Part shown: positions 16,544-25,647 of the stretch, piece after piece
Layout: every line of letters begins with the position of its first letter
Numbering within the stretch: the stretch's first letter is position 1
Origin: Psychroserpens sp. NJDZ02
GTDB lineage: Bacteria > Bacteroidota > Bacteroidia > Flavobacteriales > Flavobacteriaceae
Reading direction: 5' to 3'
NCBI RefSeq assembly: GCF_004843725.1
Contig: NZ_CP039451.1
Span: 4,255,538-4,319,537 of the forward strand
Length of the DNA stretch: 64,000 bases
Program-made: the position numbers and the translations under genes
Notes under the pieces: generated by a model
What the model saw: the letters and a program-made list of their open reading frames with translations, nothing else
Told to the model about the DNA's origin: nothing
Databases searched by the model: none

Positions 16544-17908
16544 TTGTACACAATAGTCGACATAGAAACCACTGGTGGTAAGTTTAACGAAGAAGGAATA
16601 ACTGAAATAGCTATATACAAATATGATGGCCATGAAGTTGTAGACCAATTTATTAGCTTAGTCAATCCAGAACGTGAGATTCAACCCTTTGTAGTTAATC
16701 TTACTGGAATAAATAGCAAAATGTTACGTAATGCTCCTAAATTTTATGAGGTAGCTAAGCGTATTGTAGAAATTACAGAAGGCACTATTTTGGTGGCTCA
16801 TAATGCCAAGTTTGATTACCGCATTTTAAAAACAGAATTTAAACGCCTTGGGTTTCCGTTTGAGCGTGAGACGTTATGCACTGTAGAGTTATCAAAAGAT
16901 TTAATTCCAGATTTACCAAGTTATAGTTTAGGAAAGCTAGTTAGATCGCTTGGTATACCTGTTACAGACAGACATCGTGCGTCTGGAGATGCTTTAGCTA
17001 CTGTAAAACTATTCAAATTATTATTAAGTAAAGACACCAATAAAACTATTATTAAAGAATCTATTAGGAAAGAACCAAAATTCCAAATGGAACCGCGATT
17101 AATCGATATAATAGAAAATTTACCGTCTAAAACAGGAGTGTATTATATGCACAAAGCAGATGGAGAAATTATATATATTGGTAAAAGTAAAAACATAAAA
17201 AATAGAGTTAACCAACATTTTACGGGCACAACCACTAAATCCAAAAAAATACAAACGCAAGTGCTTACCGTTACTTATGAAGCTACAGGAAGTGAGTTAG
17301 TGGCGTTATTAAAAGAAAGTGAAGAAATTAAACGCAATAAACCGATACTGAATAGAGCATTACGACGCAGTATTTTTACACATGCTTTATACAGTTTTAA
17401 AGATAACAATGGTTACATAAACCTAACAATCGATAAAGCGGATGGCCGAAAACCACATATCACGACTTTTAGCACTAGACAAAGTGGTAAACATTTTTTA
17501 GAGAAAATGGTAGACCAATTTGAATTGTGTCAAAAACTATGTGGGCTATATAAAACTAAAACAAGTTGTTTCCAATACGAAGTAAAAAAATGCGAAGGCG
17601 CTTGTATCCAAAAGGAAACTCCAGAAAGCTATAATGCACGTGTCCAACAACTACTAGATAAGTACAACTACAAAAACAAAAACATGGTTATTGTAGATAA
17701 AGGACGTGAGATTGATGAGCGTAGCGCTATTTTAATACAAAACGGAGTGTTTAAAGGACTAGGGTTTTACAATCTAAATTATCAAATCAATAATCTTGAG
17801 ATTTTGGAATCTATTATTACTCCTATGGAAAACAATAGAGACCAACAACATATTATACAAAGCTATTTACGTAAAAATAAACGTATAAAAACACTTAATT
17901 TAGAATGA
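16544..17908 (+). CDS. DnaQ-like exonuclease fused to a GIY-YIG (UvrC/Cho-type) nuclease
   Basis: The protein has 454 residues. Residues 1-165 are a DEDDh exonuclease: Exo I is IVDIETTGG, Exo II includes LVAHNAKFDYR, and Exo III is HRASGDALAT. Residues about 195-275 form a GIY-YIG domain (TGVYYMHKADGEIIYIGKSKNIKNRV), and a cysteine set follows (CQKLCGLYKT, CEGACIQ) as in Cho/UvrC. The fusion is known in Bacteroidota and is thought to act in DNA repair. The start is a TTG at 16544; no ATG in frame gives the complete Exo I motif. It overlaps the next gene by four bases (ATGA). Confidence 0.88.
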   Translation: MYTIVDIETTGGKFNEEGITEIAIYKYDGHEVVDQFISLVNPEREIQPFVVNLTGINSKMLRNAPKFYEVAKRIVEITEGTILVAHNAKFDYRILKTEFKRLGFPFERETLCTVELSKDLIPDLPSYSLGKLVRSLGIPVTDRHRASGDALATVKLFKLLLSKDTNKTIIKESIRKEPKFQMEPRLIDIIENLPSKTGVYYMHKADGEIIYIGKSKNIKNRVNQHFTGTTTKSKKIQTQVLTVTYEATGSELVALLKESEEIKRNKPILNRALRRSIFTHALYSFKDNNGYINLTIDKADGRKPHITTFSTRQSGKHFLEKMVDQFELCQKLCGLYKTKTSCFQYEVKKCEGACIQKETPESYNARVQQLLDKYNYKNKNMVIVDKGREIDERSAILIQNGVFKGLGFYNLNYQINNLEILESIITPMENNRDQQHIIQSYLRKNKRIKTLNLE

Positions 17909-19863
17909 GAATACTAGTCGTAATCGCCCTCTTATTTACCAATTTTTTAGTCTCACAAAACCAGTTTAATACTAAGGATTTAACGACTACTAGAACAGAC
18001 CTAGAATTAAATAAATTTAAGCAAGACACAACTGCCAATGCTCTTGTTTTATATGAATATGGCAATGCCAAAATTGACGAAAAAAGCTTCAATTTAGTAT
18101 TAAACTACAAGAAAAAAATTAAAATTTTAAACCGAAATGGCTTTGATCAAGCTGACGTTAAAATTTATTTATATAATTCAGGAGGTAATAAAGAAAAAAT
18201 AACAAATTTAATAGCTACCACGACAAATATAGAGGATGGTAAGGTCAATAGAATAAATCTTGATGCTTCTCAAATATTTGAAGAAAAAGCGGACGAGAAT
18301 CACACAATATTCAAATTTATACTTCCAAATATAAAAGAAGGTTCCGTTATAACTTATAGTTACACTTTTGAAAGTCCGTTTATATATAAATTTAACACGT
18401 GGCGCTTTCAAGAAGAGATTCCAAAACTTTATAGCGAATACAACACAAGCATCCCAGGTAATTATGACTATAACATTAAACTTGTTGGAGAACTGAAATT
18501 AGATGCAAACGAAAGTACTATAAAAAAATCCTGTATAGAAAGGAACAACGGGGCTCGTGCGGACTGTACAGTTGGTAAATATACCATGAAAGATATTCCT
18601 GCTTTTATTGAGGAGGATTATATGACTTCTGCTAAAAATTATTTATCAAGAATTGAATATGAATTAAAAGTTGTCAAAGGATTTGATGGTACTGTAAATA
18701 ACATTACTAAAAATTGGGAGACTACAGATAAAGAATTAAGGACAGATTCCAATTTTGGGAAACAGTTAAAAAAGGAAAGTCTTATAAAAAAACTAATTGA
18801 TCCTGAATTACTAAATCAAAAAAGCGAATTAGAAAAAGCGAATTACATTTTTGATTTTGTTAAAAGCAATTACAATTGGAATAATTATTACCGTATATTT
18901 AAAGATGTATCTATTAAAGAGGTCATTGAAGAAAAATCAGGTAATGTCGCAGAGATTAATCTACTTCTTTATAACCTATTAAAAAAACATGGTATCCAGA
19001 TTTATCCTGTACTATTGTCAACCAGAGACAATGGATTTATCACTAAACTTTATCCTGTTATTTCAGAATTTAACTACATAATTTTAAGAGCAGAAATTAA
19101 TGGAGAATCCTATTTTTTGGACGCAACAGACCCTTCACTTATATTTGGAGAGATACCGTTTAGATGTTTAAATCAATATGGAAGAGAAATTGATTTTAAA
19201 AACGGTAGTCGATGGGTTAATATAAATCCAAAAACAAACTCTTCAATACAACAAAAGGTTATTGTAAAAATTAATGATGACGGCACCTTTACAGGAACCT
19301 TAACAACTAGTAAAACAGGATATAATGCCTTAAAAGCTAGGCAGACTTACACCAGAAATAATCAAGATAATTTAAAACAATATAACTCAAAATATCCTGA
19401 TTATACTTTTGAAGATATTGAAGTCGAAATAAATAAAAATAGTAAATCAGTATTTACTGAAACTTTGTCTATCTCTGGACCATTAACAACAATAGGCAAC
19501 AAGGTTTACTTAGATCCTTTTATTTTTAAAATTTTCACAGAAAACCCATTAAAACTAAACAAAAGGACTTACCCTATTGACTTTGGTTATAAAAATAATT
19601 TTGTTTACAATATTAAAATTGAAACTAGCGACAATTATAAAATCATAGAAACACCAGAAGAAAAATCATTTAAATTATCTGATAATTCTGGTTTACTCGT
19701 TTTTAAACATGCACATCTTGATAATATTATAGAGTTATCATTTAGAGTACATTTTTATAATACAATATACTCGGCAAATTATTATTCTGAACTAAAATCT
19801 TTTTATAATGAACTTGTTAAAATACAAAATAACATTGTAATTGTTTTAGAAAAAAATAACTAA
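17905..19863 (+). CDS. Exported DUF3857 transglutaminase-like protein
   Basis: The protein has 652 residues with a signal peptide (MRILVVIALLFTNFLVSQ). It has the Bacteroidota architecture of an N-terminal DUF3857 beta domain (residues about 40-230), a transglutaminase-like core (residues about 310-420) and a C-terminal DUF3858-like beta domain. In the core the usual catalytic cysteine position appears as GNVAEINLLLYNLLKK, where other members have GDCxD. This copy therefore may be catalytically inactive, although YFLDATDPSL keeps the His/Asp-like end only in part. The start ATG overlaps the stop of the nuclease gene, suggesting coupling. The role is probably in the periplasm and is not known. 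Confidence 0.8.
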   Translation: MRILVVIALLFTNFLVSQNQFNTKDLTTTRTDLELNKFKQDTTANALVLYEYGNAKIDEKSFNLVLNYKKKIKILNRNGFDQADVKIYLYNSGGNKEKITNLIATTTNIEDGKVNRINLDASQIFEEKADENHTIFKFILPNIKEGSVITYSYTFESPFIYKFNTWRFQEEIPKLYSEYNTSIPGNYDYNIKLVGELKLDANESTIKKSCIERNNGARADCTVGKYTMKDIPAFIEEDYMTSAKNYLSRIEYELKVVKGFDGTVNNITKNWETTDKELRTDSNFGKQLKKESLIKKLIDPELLNQKSELEKANYIFDFVKSNYNWNNYYRIFKDVSIKEVIEEKSGNVAEINLLLYNLLKKHGIQIYPVLLSTRDNGFITKLYPVISEFNYIILRAEINGESYFLDATDPSLIFGEIPFRCLNQYGREIDFKNGSRWVNINPKTNSSIQQKVIVKINDDGTFTGTLTTSKTGYNALKARQTYTRNNQDNLKQYNSKYPDYTFEDIEVEINKNSKSVFTETLSISGPLTTIGNKVYLDPFIFKIFTENPLKLNKRTYPIDFGYKNNFVYNIKIETSDNYKIIETPEEKSFKLSDNSGLLVFKHAHLDNIIELSFRVHFYNTIYSANYYSELKSFYNELVKIQNNIVIVLEKNN

Positions 19864-19886
19864 TCTTTATTTAGTATTTTTACCAC

Positions 19887-20747
19887 ATGAGTACAACAAA
19901 AGAAACTTTAAGTTGGAAAGATAAACTTCATGAAATTATTTATGAAGCAGATACACCTGCTGGTAAATTATTTGATGTTGTTTTACTTATTTTAATTTTA
20001 GCCAGTATCTTATTAGTCATGCTAGAAAGTGTCAATCATATTGACGCTAAATACCACGAAGCCTTGTACGTTGGTGAATGGATTATTACTATATTTTTCA
20101 GTATCGAATACATCCTACGCATCATTACAGTTAATAAACCCTTCAAATATATCTTTAGTTTCTACGGTATCTTAGATTTACTATCAACCTTACCCATGTA
20201 CATCTCTTTTGTTTTTGCAGGGTCTCACGCATTAGTAACATTAAGAGCTTTACGATTATTAAGAGTTTTTAGGATTTTAAAATTAGCAAGATACTTAGGT
20301 GCATCTAATCAATTAAAAGATTCGATTATAGCTAGTCGTGTCAAAATATTTGTGTTTTTATTTGCCGTATTAATATCATCCGTCATTTTTGGAACCATCA
20401 TGTACCTTGTAGAAGGTGAAGATAATGGCTTTACAAACATCCCTAAAAGTGTTTATTGGTGTATCGTAACCTTAACTACTGTCGGCTTTGGTGACATTGC
20501 ACCACAAACAGCCTTAGGCCAGTTTATCACTACAATAATCATGATTTTAGGATATGGTATTATAGCTGTTCCAACAGGTATTGTCTCTGCTGAATATTCT
20601 AGAAGTATGAAAAAGTCTGATGACGAAAAAAATAATGCCCCACAGAAAAAGCTGAATTTAAATACACAACGTTGTTCTAATTGCCATGAAGAATATCATG
20701 ACGATGATGCACGTTTTTGCAAAGCTTGCGGACATACACTACATTAA
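19887..20747 (+). CDS. Voltage-gated potassium channel (ion transporter) with zinc-ribbon tail
   Basis: The protein has 286 residues. A six-helix channel is visible, with an S4-like segment carrying regularly spaced arginines (LRALRLLRVFRILKLARYL, residues about 115-133). The pore contains the selectivity filter TTVGFGD. The C-terminal 30 residues hold two CxxC-type pairs (CSNCHEEY and CKACGHTL), a zinc ribbon that is common at the ends of such channels in Bacteroidota. It should conduct K+ across the inner membrane. It is 23 bases behind the DUF3857 gene and 24 before miaA, so it may be part of the same transcript. Confidence 0.9.
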   Translation: MSTTKETLSWKDKLHEIIYEADTPAGKLFDVVLLILILASILLVMLESVNHIDAKYHEALYVGEWIITIFFSIEYILRIITVNKPFKYIFSFYGILDLLSTLPMYISFVFAGSHALVTLRALRLLRVFRILKLARYLGASNQLKDSIIASRVKIFVFLFAVLISSVIFGTIMYLVEGEDNGFTNIPKSVYWCIVTLTTVGFGDIAPQTALGQFITTIIMILGYGIIAVPTGIVSAEYSRSMKKSDDEKNNAPQKKLNLNTQRCSNCHEEYHDDDARFCKACGHTLH

Positions 20748-20771
20748 TTTTATATTTAAATACTAATTAAA

Positions 20772-21701
20772 GTGAAAGACACTAATAAGTATCTCATATC
20801 CATTATTGGACCAACTGCTATTGGAAAAACGGCACTTAGTATTAAGCTTGCTAATTACTTCAACACAGAAATCATATCTGCCGATTCTAGACAGTTTTTT
20901 AAAGAAATGACCATTGGTACAGCTGCTCCAACAACAGAAGAACTAGCTGCCGCAAAACATCACTTTATACATAACAGATCCATTACAGAGGCTTATAATG
21001 TCGGCACTTTTGAAAAGGAAGCTATTAGCTGCCTTCAAGAACTTCATAAAACTAAGGACGTTGTTATTATGGTTGGTGGCTCTGGACTATACGTAGATGC
21101 TGTAACCAAAGGATTAGATTATTTTCCTGAAGTAGATAAATCAATAAGAGCACAACTAAATTCGCAATTAGAAACGGAGGGCCTGGAGGCGCTTCAGCTT
21201 AAGCTGAAATTACTTGATGAAGTGTCCTACAATACGATAAAGATTGATAACCCACAACGTGTGATTCGTGCATTGGAAATTTGTATTGGTAGTGGTCAAC
21301 CTTACGCTTCATTTTTAAACAAAGACAAAAACAAACGCCCTTTTAAAACGATAACAATAGGCTTAGAGGCCGATCGTGCCATTATTTACGACAGAATTAA
21401 TAAACGGGTGGAAATTATGGTTGATAATGGTTTAATTAATGAAGTTAAAGCCTTGGTCCCTTTTAAACATTTAAATAGTTTGAATACCGTTGGCTATAAA
21501 GAGATTTTTAATTACCTAGATAATACTTGGACCTTAGATTTTGCGATTTCTGAAATACAAAAAAATTCTAGACGATTTGCAAAACGACAATTAACCTGGT
21601 TTAGAAGAGATCCTAGTACCATTTGGTTTGATTACCTCTCACCCATTGAAACTATTACTTCTAAAATTGAAACTATATTAAACAAAAAAAATCCAGCTTA
21701 G
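20772..21701 (+). CDS. miaA: tRNA dimethylallyltransferase
   Basis: The protein has 309 residues. It adds a dimethylallyl group to A37 of tRNAs that read UNN codons. The P-loop is IIGPTAIGKTALS (residues about 10-22). The family signatures ISADSRQFFKEMTIGTAAP, GGSGLYVDAVTKGLD and TVGYKEIFNYL, and the C-terminal RRFAKRQLTWFRRD, are all present. The start codon is GTG at 20772; no upstream ATG is compatible. The stop codon lies in the loop of the terminator hairpin, an economical arrangement that also serves the converging response-regulator gene. Confidence 0.95.
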   Translation: MKDTNKYLISIIGPTAIGKTALSIKLANYFNTEIISADSRQFFKEMTIGTAAPTTEELAAAKHHFIHNRSITEAYNVGTFEKEAISCLQELHKTKDVVIMVGGSGLYVDAVTKGLDYFPEVDKSIRAQLNSQLETEGLEALQLKLKLLDEVSYNTIKIDNPQRVIRALEICIGSGQPYASFLNKDKNKRPFKTITIGLEADRAIIYDRINKRVEIMVDNGLINEVKALVPFKHLNSLNTVGYKEIFNYLDNTWTLDFAISEIQKNSRRFAKRQLTWFRRDPSTIWFDYLSPIETITSKIETILNKKNPA

Positions 21702-21717
21702 CGCTGGATTTTTTTTT
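21690..21717 (+). terminator. Terminator after miaA, probably bidirectional
   Basis: AATCCAGC at 21690-21697 pairs with GCTGGATT at 21703-21710, flanked by A residues before and T residues after. The miaA TAG is within the loop. The response-regulator gene converges on it and ends 15 bases further, so it can serve both strands. Confidence 0.85.
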
Positions 21718-21731
21718 ATAGAAAAACTTTG

Positions 21732-22442
21732 TTACGAGTTCTGATTAACGACTAATCTAAAGCCTTCTCCATGAATATTTAAAATTTCAACTGTTGGGTC
21801 TAATTTTAAATACTTTCTAAGTTTAGCAATGTAAACATCCATACTTCTTGAGGTGAAATAATTATCATCTCTCCATATTTTTGTCAACGCTAATTCACGA
21901 GGCATTAAATCGTTTTCATGTAAAGCTAACATACGTAGCAATTCATTTTCTTTTGGAGACAATTTAACTTGATCCCCTCCATTATAAGTTAAAAATCTAA
22001 GTTTAGAGTTTAAATCAAAACCTCCAATTTTAAATTCAAATTGTTTACTATCAGCAACAGTATCATTCGCTTTACGCTGCATGATTGCTTTAATCTTCAT
22101 TAATAAGACTTCGCTATCGAAGGGTTTATTAAGATAATCGTCAGCCCCAACTTTATAACCTTTAAGCACATCCTCTTTCATGGCTTTTGCAGTTAAAAAA
22201 ACAATTGGCACGTCTGTATTTTTTTCTCTAATTTCTTTAGCTAGAGTAAAACCATCTTTATACGGCATCATGACATCTAAAATACATAGGTCAAAATCAC
22301 CACGTTTAAACTTTTCGAAGCCTTCCATACCGTTTTTGGCGTGTGTTACTTCGTAATCGTTCATTGCTAAATAATCTTTTAAAACGGTTCCAAAATTTGG
22401 ATCGTCCTCGACTAATAATATTCTTTTTAATTGTTCTTCCAT
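21732..22442 (-). CDS. rprY: OmpR-family response regulator (RprY-like)
   Basis: The protein has 236 residues. A receiver domain (residues 1-120) has acidic pocket VEDD, phospho-acceptor Asp56 in LCILDVMMPYKDG, Thr in FLTAKAM and Lys in KPFDSE. A winged-helix DNA-binding domain follows (LSPKENELLRMLALHEN ... TSRSMDVYIAKLRKYL). It should control transcription after phosphorylation by the kinase encoded four bases upstream. The pair is the conserved Bacteroidota RprX/RprY type. The exact regulon cannot be read here. The gene ends next to a shared terminator. Confidence 0.9.
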   Translation of the reverse strand: MEEQLKRILLVEDDPNFGTVLKDYLAMNDYEVTHAKNGMEGFEKFKRGDFDLCILDVMMPYKDGFTLAKEIREKNTDVPIVFLTAKAMKEDVLKGYKVGADDYLNKPFDSEVLLMKIKAIMQRKANDTVADSKQFEFKIGGFDLNSKLRFLTYNGGDQVKLSPKENELLRMLALHENDLMPRELALTKIWRDDNYFTSRSMDVYIAKLRKYLKLDPTVEILNIHGEGFRLVVNQNS

Positions 22443-22446
22443 AATA

Positions 22447-24018
22447 TTACGAGATTAACGGAAGCCTTACTGTAAAAGTACTTCCTTTTTCTTTTTCACT
22501 TTCTACTGAGATATGACCATGATGATCCTCTACTATTCTTTTAACGTAAGCCAAGCCTAAACCATGACCTTTAACGTTATGTATATTTCCTGTATGTTCT
22601 CTATAAAACTTTTCAAACACACGCTTTTGAGCCACTTTACTCATTCCACTTCCGTGGTCTTTGATATGTACCAATATATTATTACCTGCTAACTCTGTAG
22701 TAACAATAATTTTTGGCGCTTCTGGAGAATACTTAATAGCATTATCCAAAATATTGACTAAAACATTAGTAAAATGTGTATCGTTGACAAGGACAGAAGA
22801 CTGTTCTGCATTAAGGTGTGTTTCAATACTACCGCCTCTATCTTCTACAATTAATTCCACATGTGTTATAGCGTCTTCTACTAAGTCGTTTAACTCTAGT
22901 GGTTCCTTACTAATATTTAGTTCATTTTTTTCAAGTTTAGATATTCTTAACACATTCTCTACCTGAGCATGCATCCTTTTATTTTCTTCTTTTATCATTC
23001 CCAAGTAACGCAACACTTTCTCTTTGTCGTCAATTACCTTGGGGTTTCTTATGGAATCTAAAGCCAAATTAATTGTTGCAATTGGCGTTTTAAATTCGTG
23101 TGTCATATTATTAATAAAATCTGTTTTTATTTCAGAAATCTGCCTCTGTCTTATTAATTGATACAATGCACTAGAATAGGCAATGATTATAATTAATGTA
23201 AAAACAATAGACAAAATAAGCATTGTTAAAACCGATGATAAAATAAATTTTTGGCGTTCTGGAAAATTAACTAATAACCTATAATTACTAGTATCATTTT
23301 CGTTGTAAAAAAAAGGCACACTAAAGGTTGACGACTCATTATGTGCTAATTGAAAGCTCTCAGTTTTAACCTTTGTGGCTAAACCATTACTATAAATCCC
23401 AAACTCATAATCAATAGTAATATCGTCTTCTATTAACTTTAAGTCTAACAGTCGTTCAATTTGATTGACATCTACTCTTTTATGTATTGGTTTTCTAAAC
23501 GCATAATCTAAATAGGACGTTTCTAGAAAAAACTCGTTAACACTTGTTACACCAATCTCTGACAACATAGATGTTAGATTTTGTGTCCCATCTAATGTGC
23601 TATTCTCAATGATTTTTGTTTCGCGTTCGCTTAAAATACGTTTGACATTCAAGCTATCTAAACCTATGTCAAAGAGCGATGATGATACTTTAAAATTTTC
23701 TTCAAGTATCCCATTTCTATAAATTATAGATTGATTACTATTAGGATTATCTTGTTTAATATAAAAATTTAAAATAGCGTTGGAGTCCGGCTTTGTCTCA
23801 CCTTCCTTAATTAATTTTGAAATTTTGTAATAATGATCTGAGCGTTCTTCATTTTCAATAGTTTTAGACACATAACTCAGTGCTTTTTTAACATTAAAGT
23901 TAAATTGCTTTTCAGCATTCTCAAGTGAGTTATTAATATAATACGCCTGTACTAAGATTATTCCTATTAAGGAACAACTCATTAAAACTACTAAGACTAG
24001 GAAAATTCTCTTATTCAC
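22447..24018 (-). CDS. rprX: Sensor histidine kinase (RprX-like)
   Basis: The protein has 523 residues. Membrane helices at about 6-28 and 260-284 enclose a periplasmic sensor of about 230 residues. The H-box is NNMTHEFKTPIA with His307, followed by the N-box (NILDNAIKYSPEAP), the G1 box (DHGSGMSK) and the G2 box (GHGLGLAYVKRI). It autophosphorylates and passes the phosphate to the response regulator encoded four bases downstream. There is no obvious HAMP domain, as in other RprX proteins. A TAATTTTG box ends five bases before the ATG, so the mRNA may be nearly leaderless. Confidence 0.9.
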   Translation of the reverse strand: MNKRIFLVLVVLMSCSLIGIILVQAYYINNSLENAEKQFNFNVKKALSYVSKTIENEERSDHYYKISKLIKEGETKPDSNAILNFYIKQDNPNSNQSIIYRNGILEENFKVSSSLFDIGLDSLNVKRILSERETKIIENSTLDGTQNLTSMLSEIGVTSVNEFFLETSYLDYAFRKPIHKRVDVNQIERLLDLKLIEDDITIDYEFGIYSNGLATKVKTESFQLAHNESSTFSVPFFYNENDTSNYRLLVNFPERQKFILSSVLTMLILSIVFTLIIIIAYSSALYQLIRQRQISEIKTDFINNMTHEFKTPIATINLALDSIRNPKVIDDKEKVLRYLGMIKEENKRMHAQVENVLRISKLEKNELNISKEPLELNDLVEDAITHVELIVEDRGGSIETHLNAEQSSVLVNDTHFTNVLVNILDNAIKYSPEAPKIIVTTELAGNNILVHIKDHGSGMSKVAQKRVFEKFYREHTGNIHNVKGHGLGLAYVKRIVEDHHGHISVESEKEKGSTFTVRLPLIS

Positions 24019-24022
24019 CGGT

Positions 24023-24030
24023 CAAAATTA
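24023..24030 (-). promoter_or_regulatory. Putative -7 box (TAATTTTG) for the two-component pair
   Basis: On the minus strand TAATTTTG matches TAnnTTTG and ends five bases before the kinase ATG at 24018. If used, the transcript would start at or beside the start codon. The -33 region is not convincing. Confidence 0.35.
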
Positions 24031-24088
24031 ATATTTTAACATTTAGCATTCCTCCCATTTAACCTTACATTAACAAAAACGTTAAATT

Positions 24089-24688
24089 TTAATGATTTGC
24101 CGCTATTTTTAAGAGTTGTTTATGGATTTTTCCTACTTGGTGCTTTGTATCTTCTAAGTCTGTATTTGTAATCACAAAATCAGAAAGCTCTGTTTTTTGT
24201 TTATCCGTCCACTGATTTTTCATGATAGCTTTGACTTTCTCTTTGGATGACTCATCCCGTTTTAAAACTCGATTAAGTCTAATTTCCTCTGGTGCCACCA
24301 CTGTAATGATATTATCGTATTTTTTATAGCTTCCATTCTCAAAAATAATTGCGGCTTCACTAATGACATATGCTGCTTTTTGCTTCTCCACCCAGTTAGA
24401 AAAATGCTTAGCGACTTTAGGATGCACAATAGCATTCATCTGTTTTAGCAATGCTTTATTACTAAATATTTGACTGGCTATAAATGGTTTATTAAGTTTA
24501 TTATCAACATAGGCTTGTTCTCCAAAAAGTTTTAACAATTTTCGTTTTATCACTTTTGAGCGATTCATTAAAGCTTTAGCCTCTGTATCTGCAATGTATA
24601 TAGGTACGCCTAAATCTTTAAAAAAATTAGCGACTGTTGTCTTTCCACTTCCTATACCTCCGGTTAATCCTATAATTTTTGGTGTCAT
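24089..24688 (-). CDS. coaE: Dephospho-CoA kinase
   Basis: The protein has 199 residues and catalyses the last step of coenzyme A synthesis, phosphorylation of dephospho-CoA by ATP. The P-loop is GLTGGIGSGKTTVA (residues 7-20). DTEAKALMN, the family VHPKV motif and the lid region RVLKRDESSKEKVKAIMKNQW are in order. Its ATG overlaps the stop of the YbbR-like gene by four bases, so the glycosyltransferase, YbbR protein and CoaE form one operon. The arrangement coaE-ybbR is common in Flavobacteriaceae. Confidence 0.95.
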   Translation of the reverse strand: MTPKIIGLTGGIGSGKTTVANFFKDLGVPIYIADTEAKALMNRSKVIKRKLLKLFGEQAYVDNKLNKPFIASQIFSNKALLKQMNAIVHPKVAKHFSNWVEKQKAAYVISEAAIIFENGSYKKYDNIITVVAPEEIRLNRVLKRDESSKEKVKAIMKNQWTDKQKTELSDFVITNTDLEDTKHQVGKIHKQLLKIAANH

Positions 24689-25647
24689 TCTTTTATAATA
24701 AACTCTATTTTTTGCTGTAATACTCTGACATTTTTAACATTATCAGGTTGTTTTACGATCTCTGGTGTTAAAAACGAATTATCAATAGCATCTTTATAAT
24801 TACAAACTACTTTGAAGTCGTTAGCGGAAATAGCATTAAAATTATCTAAACTCGTTGAATAACTTATAGCAATCTGTTTAGGAAAATAATTAATCAGTTT
24901 TCCTTTCGGACTATTTATAATTTCAATAGGAAGGTTAACCACACCTTCCGAAAATTTAGATACCTTAACCGATAAATTAACTTGTTTTAAATTGGTCTTA
25001 ACCTTATTGCTTAAACTGTCCAATTCCAATTCCAAAACAGTATTGACATTGGTTTTTACATGATCTAAATCTAACTGTTGCGTAGTTACATTTTTAATGT
25101 TTTTTAAAATAGAACTTGGACCTATTAATTTTATGCTATCCGGTATTGTTTTAACATTATCCAAGGTATTAAAACCTTGAGCATATTGAATGTTAGCATG
25201 CAATACTATGGGTACATATTTAATATTGTTAGTATCGTATTTAAATACTAACGTATCCGGGTTAATACTAATTATTTTTTTTTGTTTACTAAATTGTTTG
25301 TTTATATTAGGATAACCTCTTGACATACTCCAAATAAATAACGAGTCTAATTTTACAACATCTGTATTAAAATCGATATCTAATTTAGGTCGTTTTATAG
25401 CATATCTAAGCCAGTTAAAACCATAAGTTTCTATAGTAATATTGAGCTTTGCATCATCCTTATTTAATATAACATAAGTATCATCTACATTAATAGGATT
25501 AATACCAAATGGCAGCGTAGCAGTATACACTTTTGATAATTTGGTCAATACCAAAATTGAAAAGGCCAGTATAAAAAACAATAAAAAAACATTGATTTTT
25601 TTACTTTTAAATAAACCGATTATTTTTAATTTAAAATTTTGCATCAT
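24685..25647 (-). CDS. YbbR-like (CdaR-like) membrane-anchored protein
   Basis: The protein has 320 residues. One membrane helix lies near the N terminus (residues about 18-38, VFLLFFILAFSILVLTKLS). An extracytoplasmic part follows with YbbR-type beta units, for example IPDSIKLIGPSSILKNIKNVTTQ and a later VNLPIEIINSPKG. In Firmicutes YbbR proteins regulate the diadenylate cyclase CdaA; in Bacteroidota their partner is not established. The gene overlaps both neighbours by four bases (ATGA type), the glycosyltransferase upstream and coaE downstream, indicating translational coupling. Confidence 0.85.
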   Translation of the reverse strand: MMQNFKLKIIGLFKSKKINVFLLFFILAFSILVLTKLSKVYTATLPFGINPINVDDTYVILNKDDAKLNITIETYGFNWLRYAIKRPKLDIDFNTDVVKLDSLFIWSMSRGYPNINKQFSKQKKIISINPDTLVFKYDTNNIKYVPIVLHANIQYAQGFNTLDNVKTIPDSIKLIGPSSILKNIKNVTTQQLDLDHVKTNVNTVLELELDSLSNKVKTNLKQVNLSVKVSKFSEGVVNLPIEIINSPKGKLINYFPKQIAISYSTSLDNFNAISANDFKVVCNYKDAIDNSFLTPEIVKQPDNVKNVRVLQQKIEFIIKE

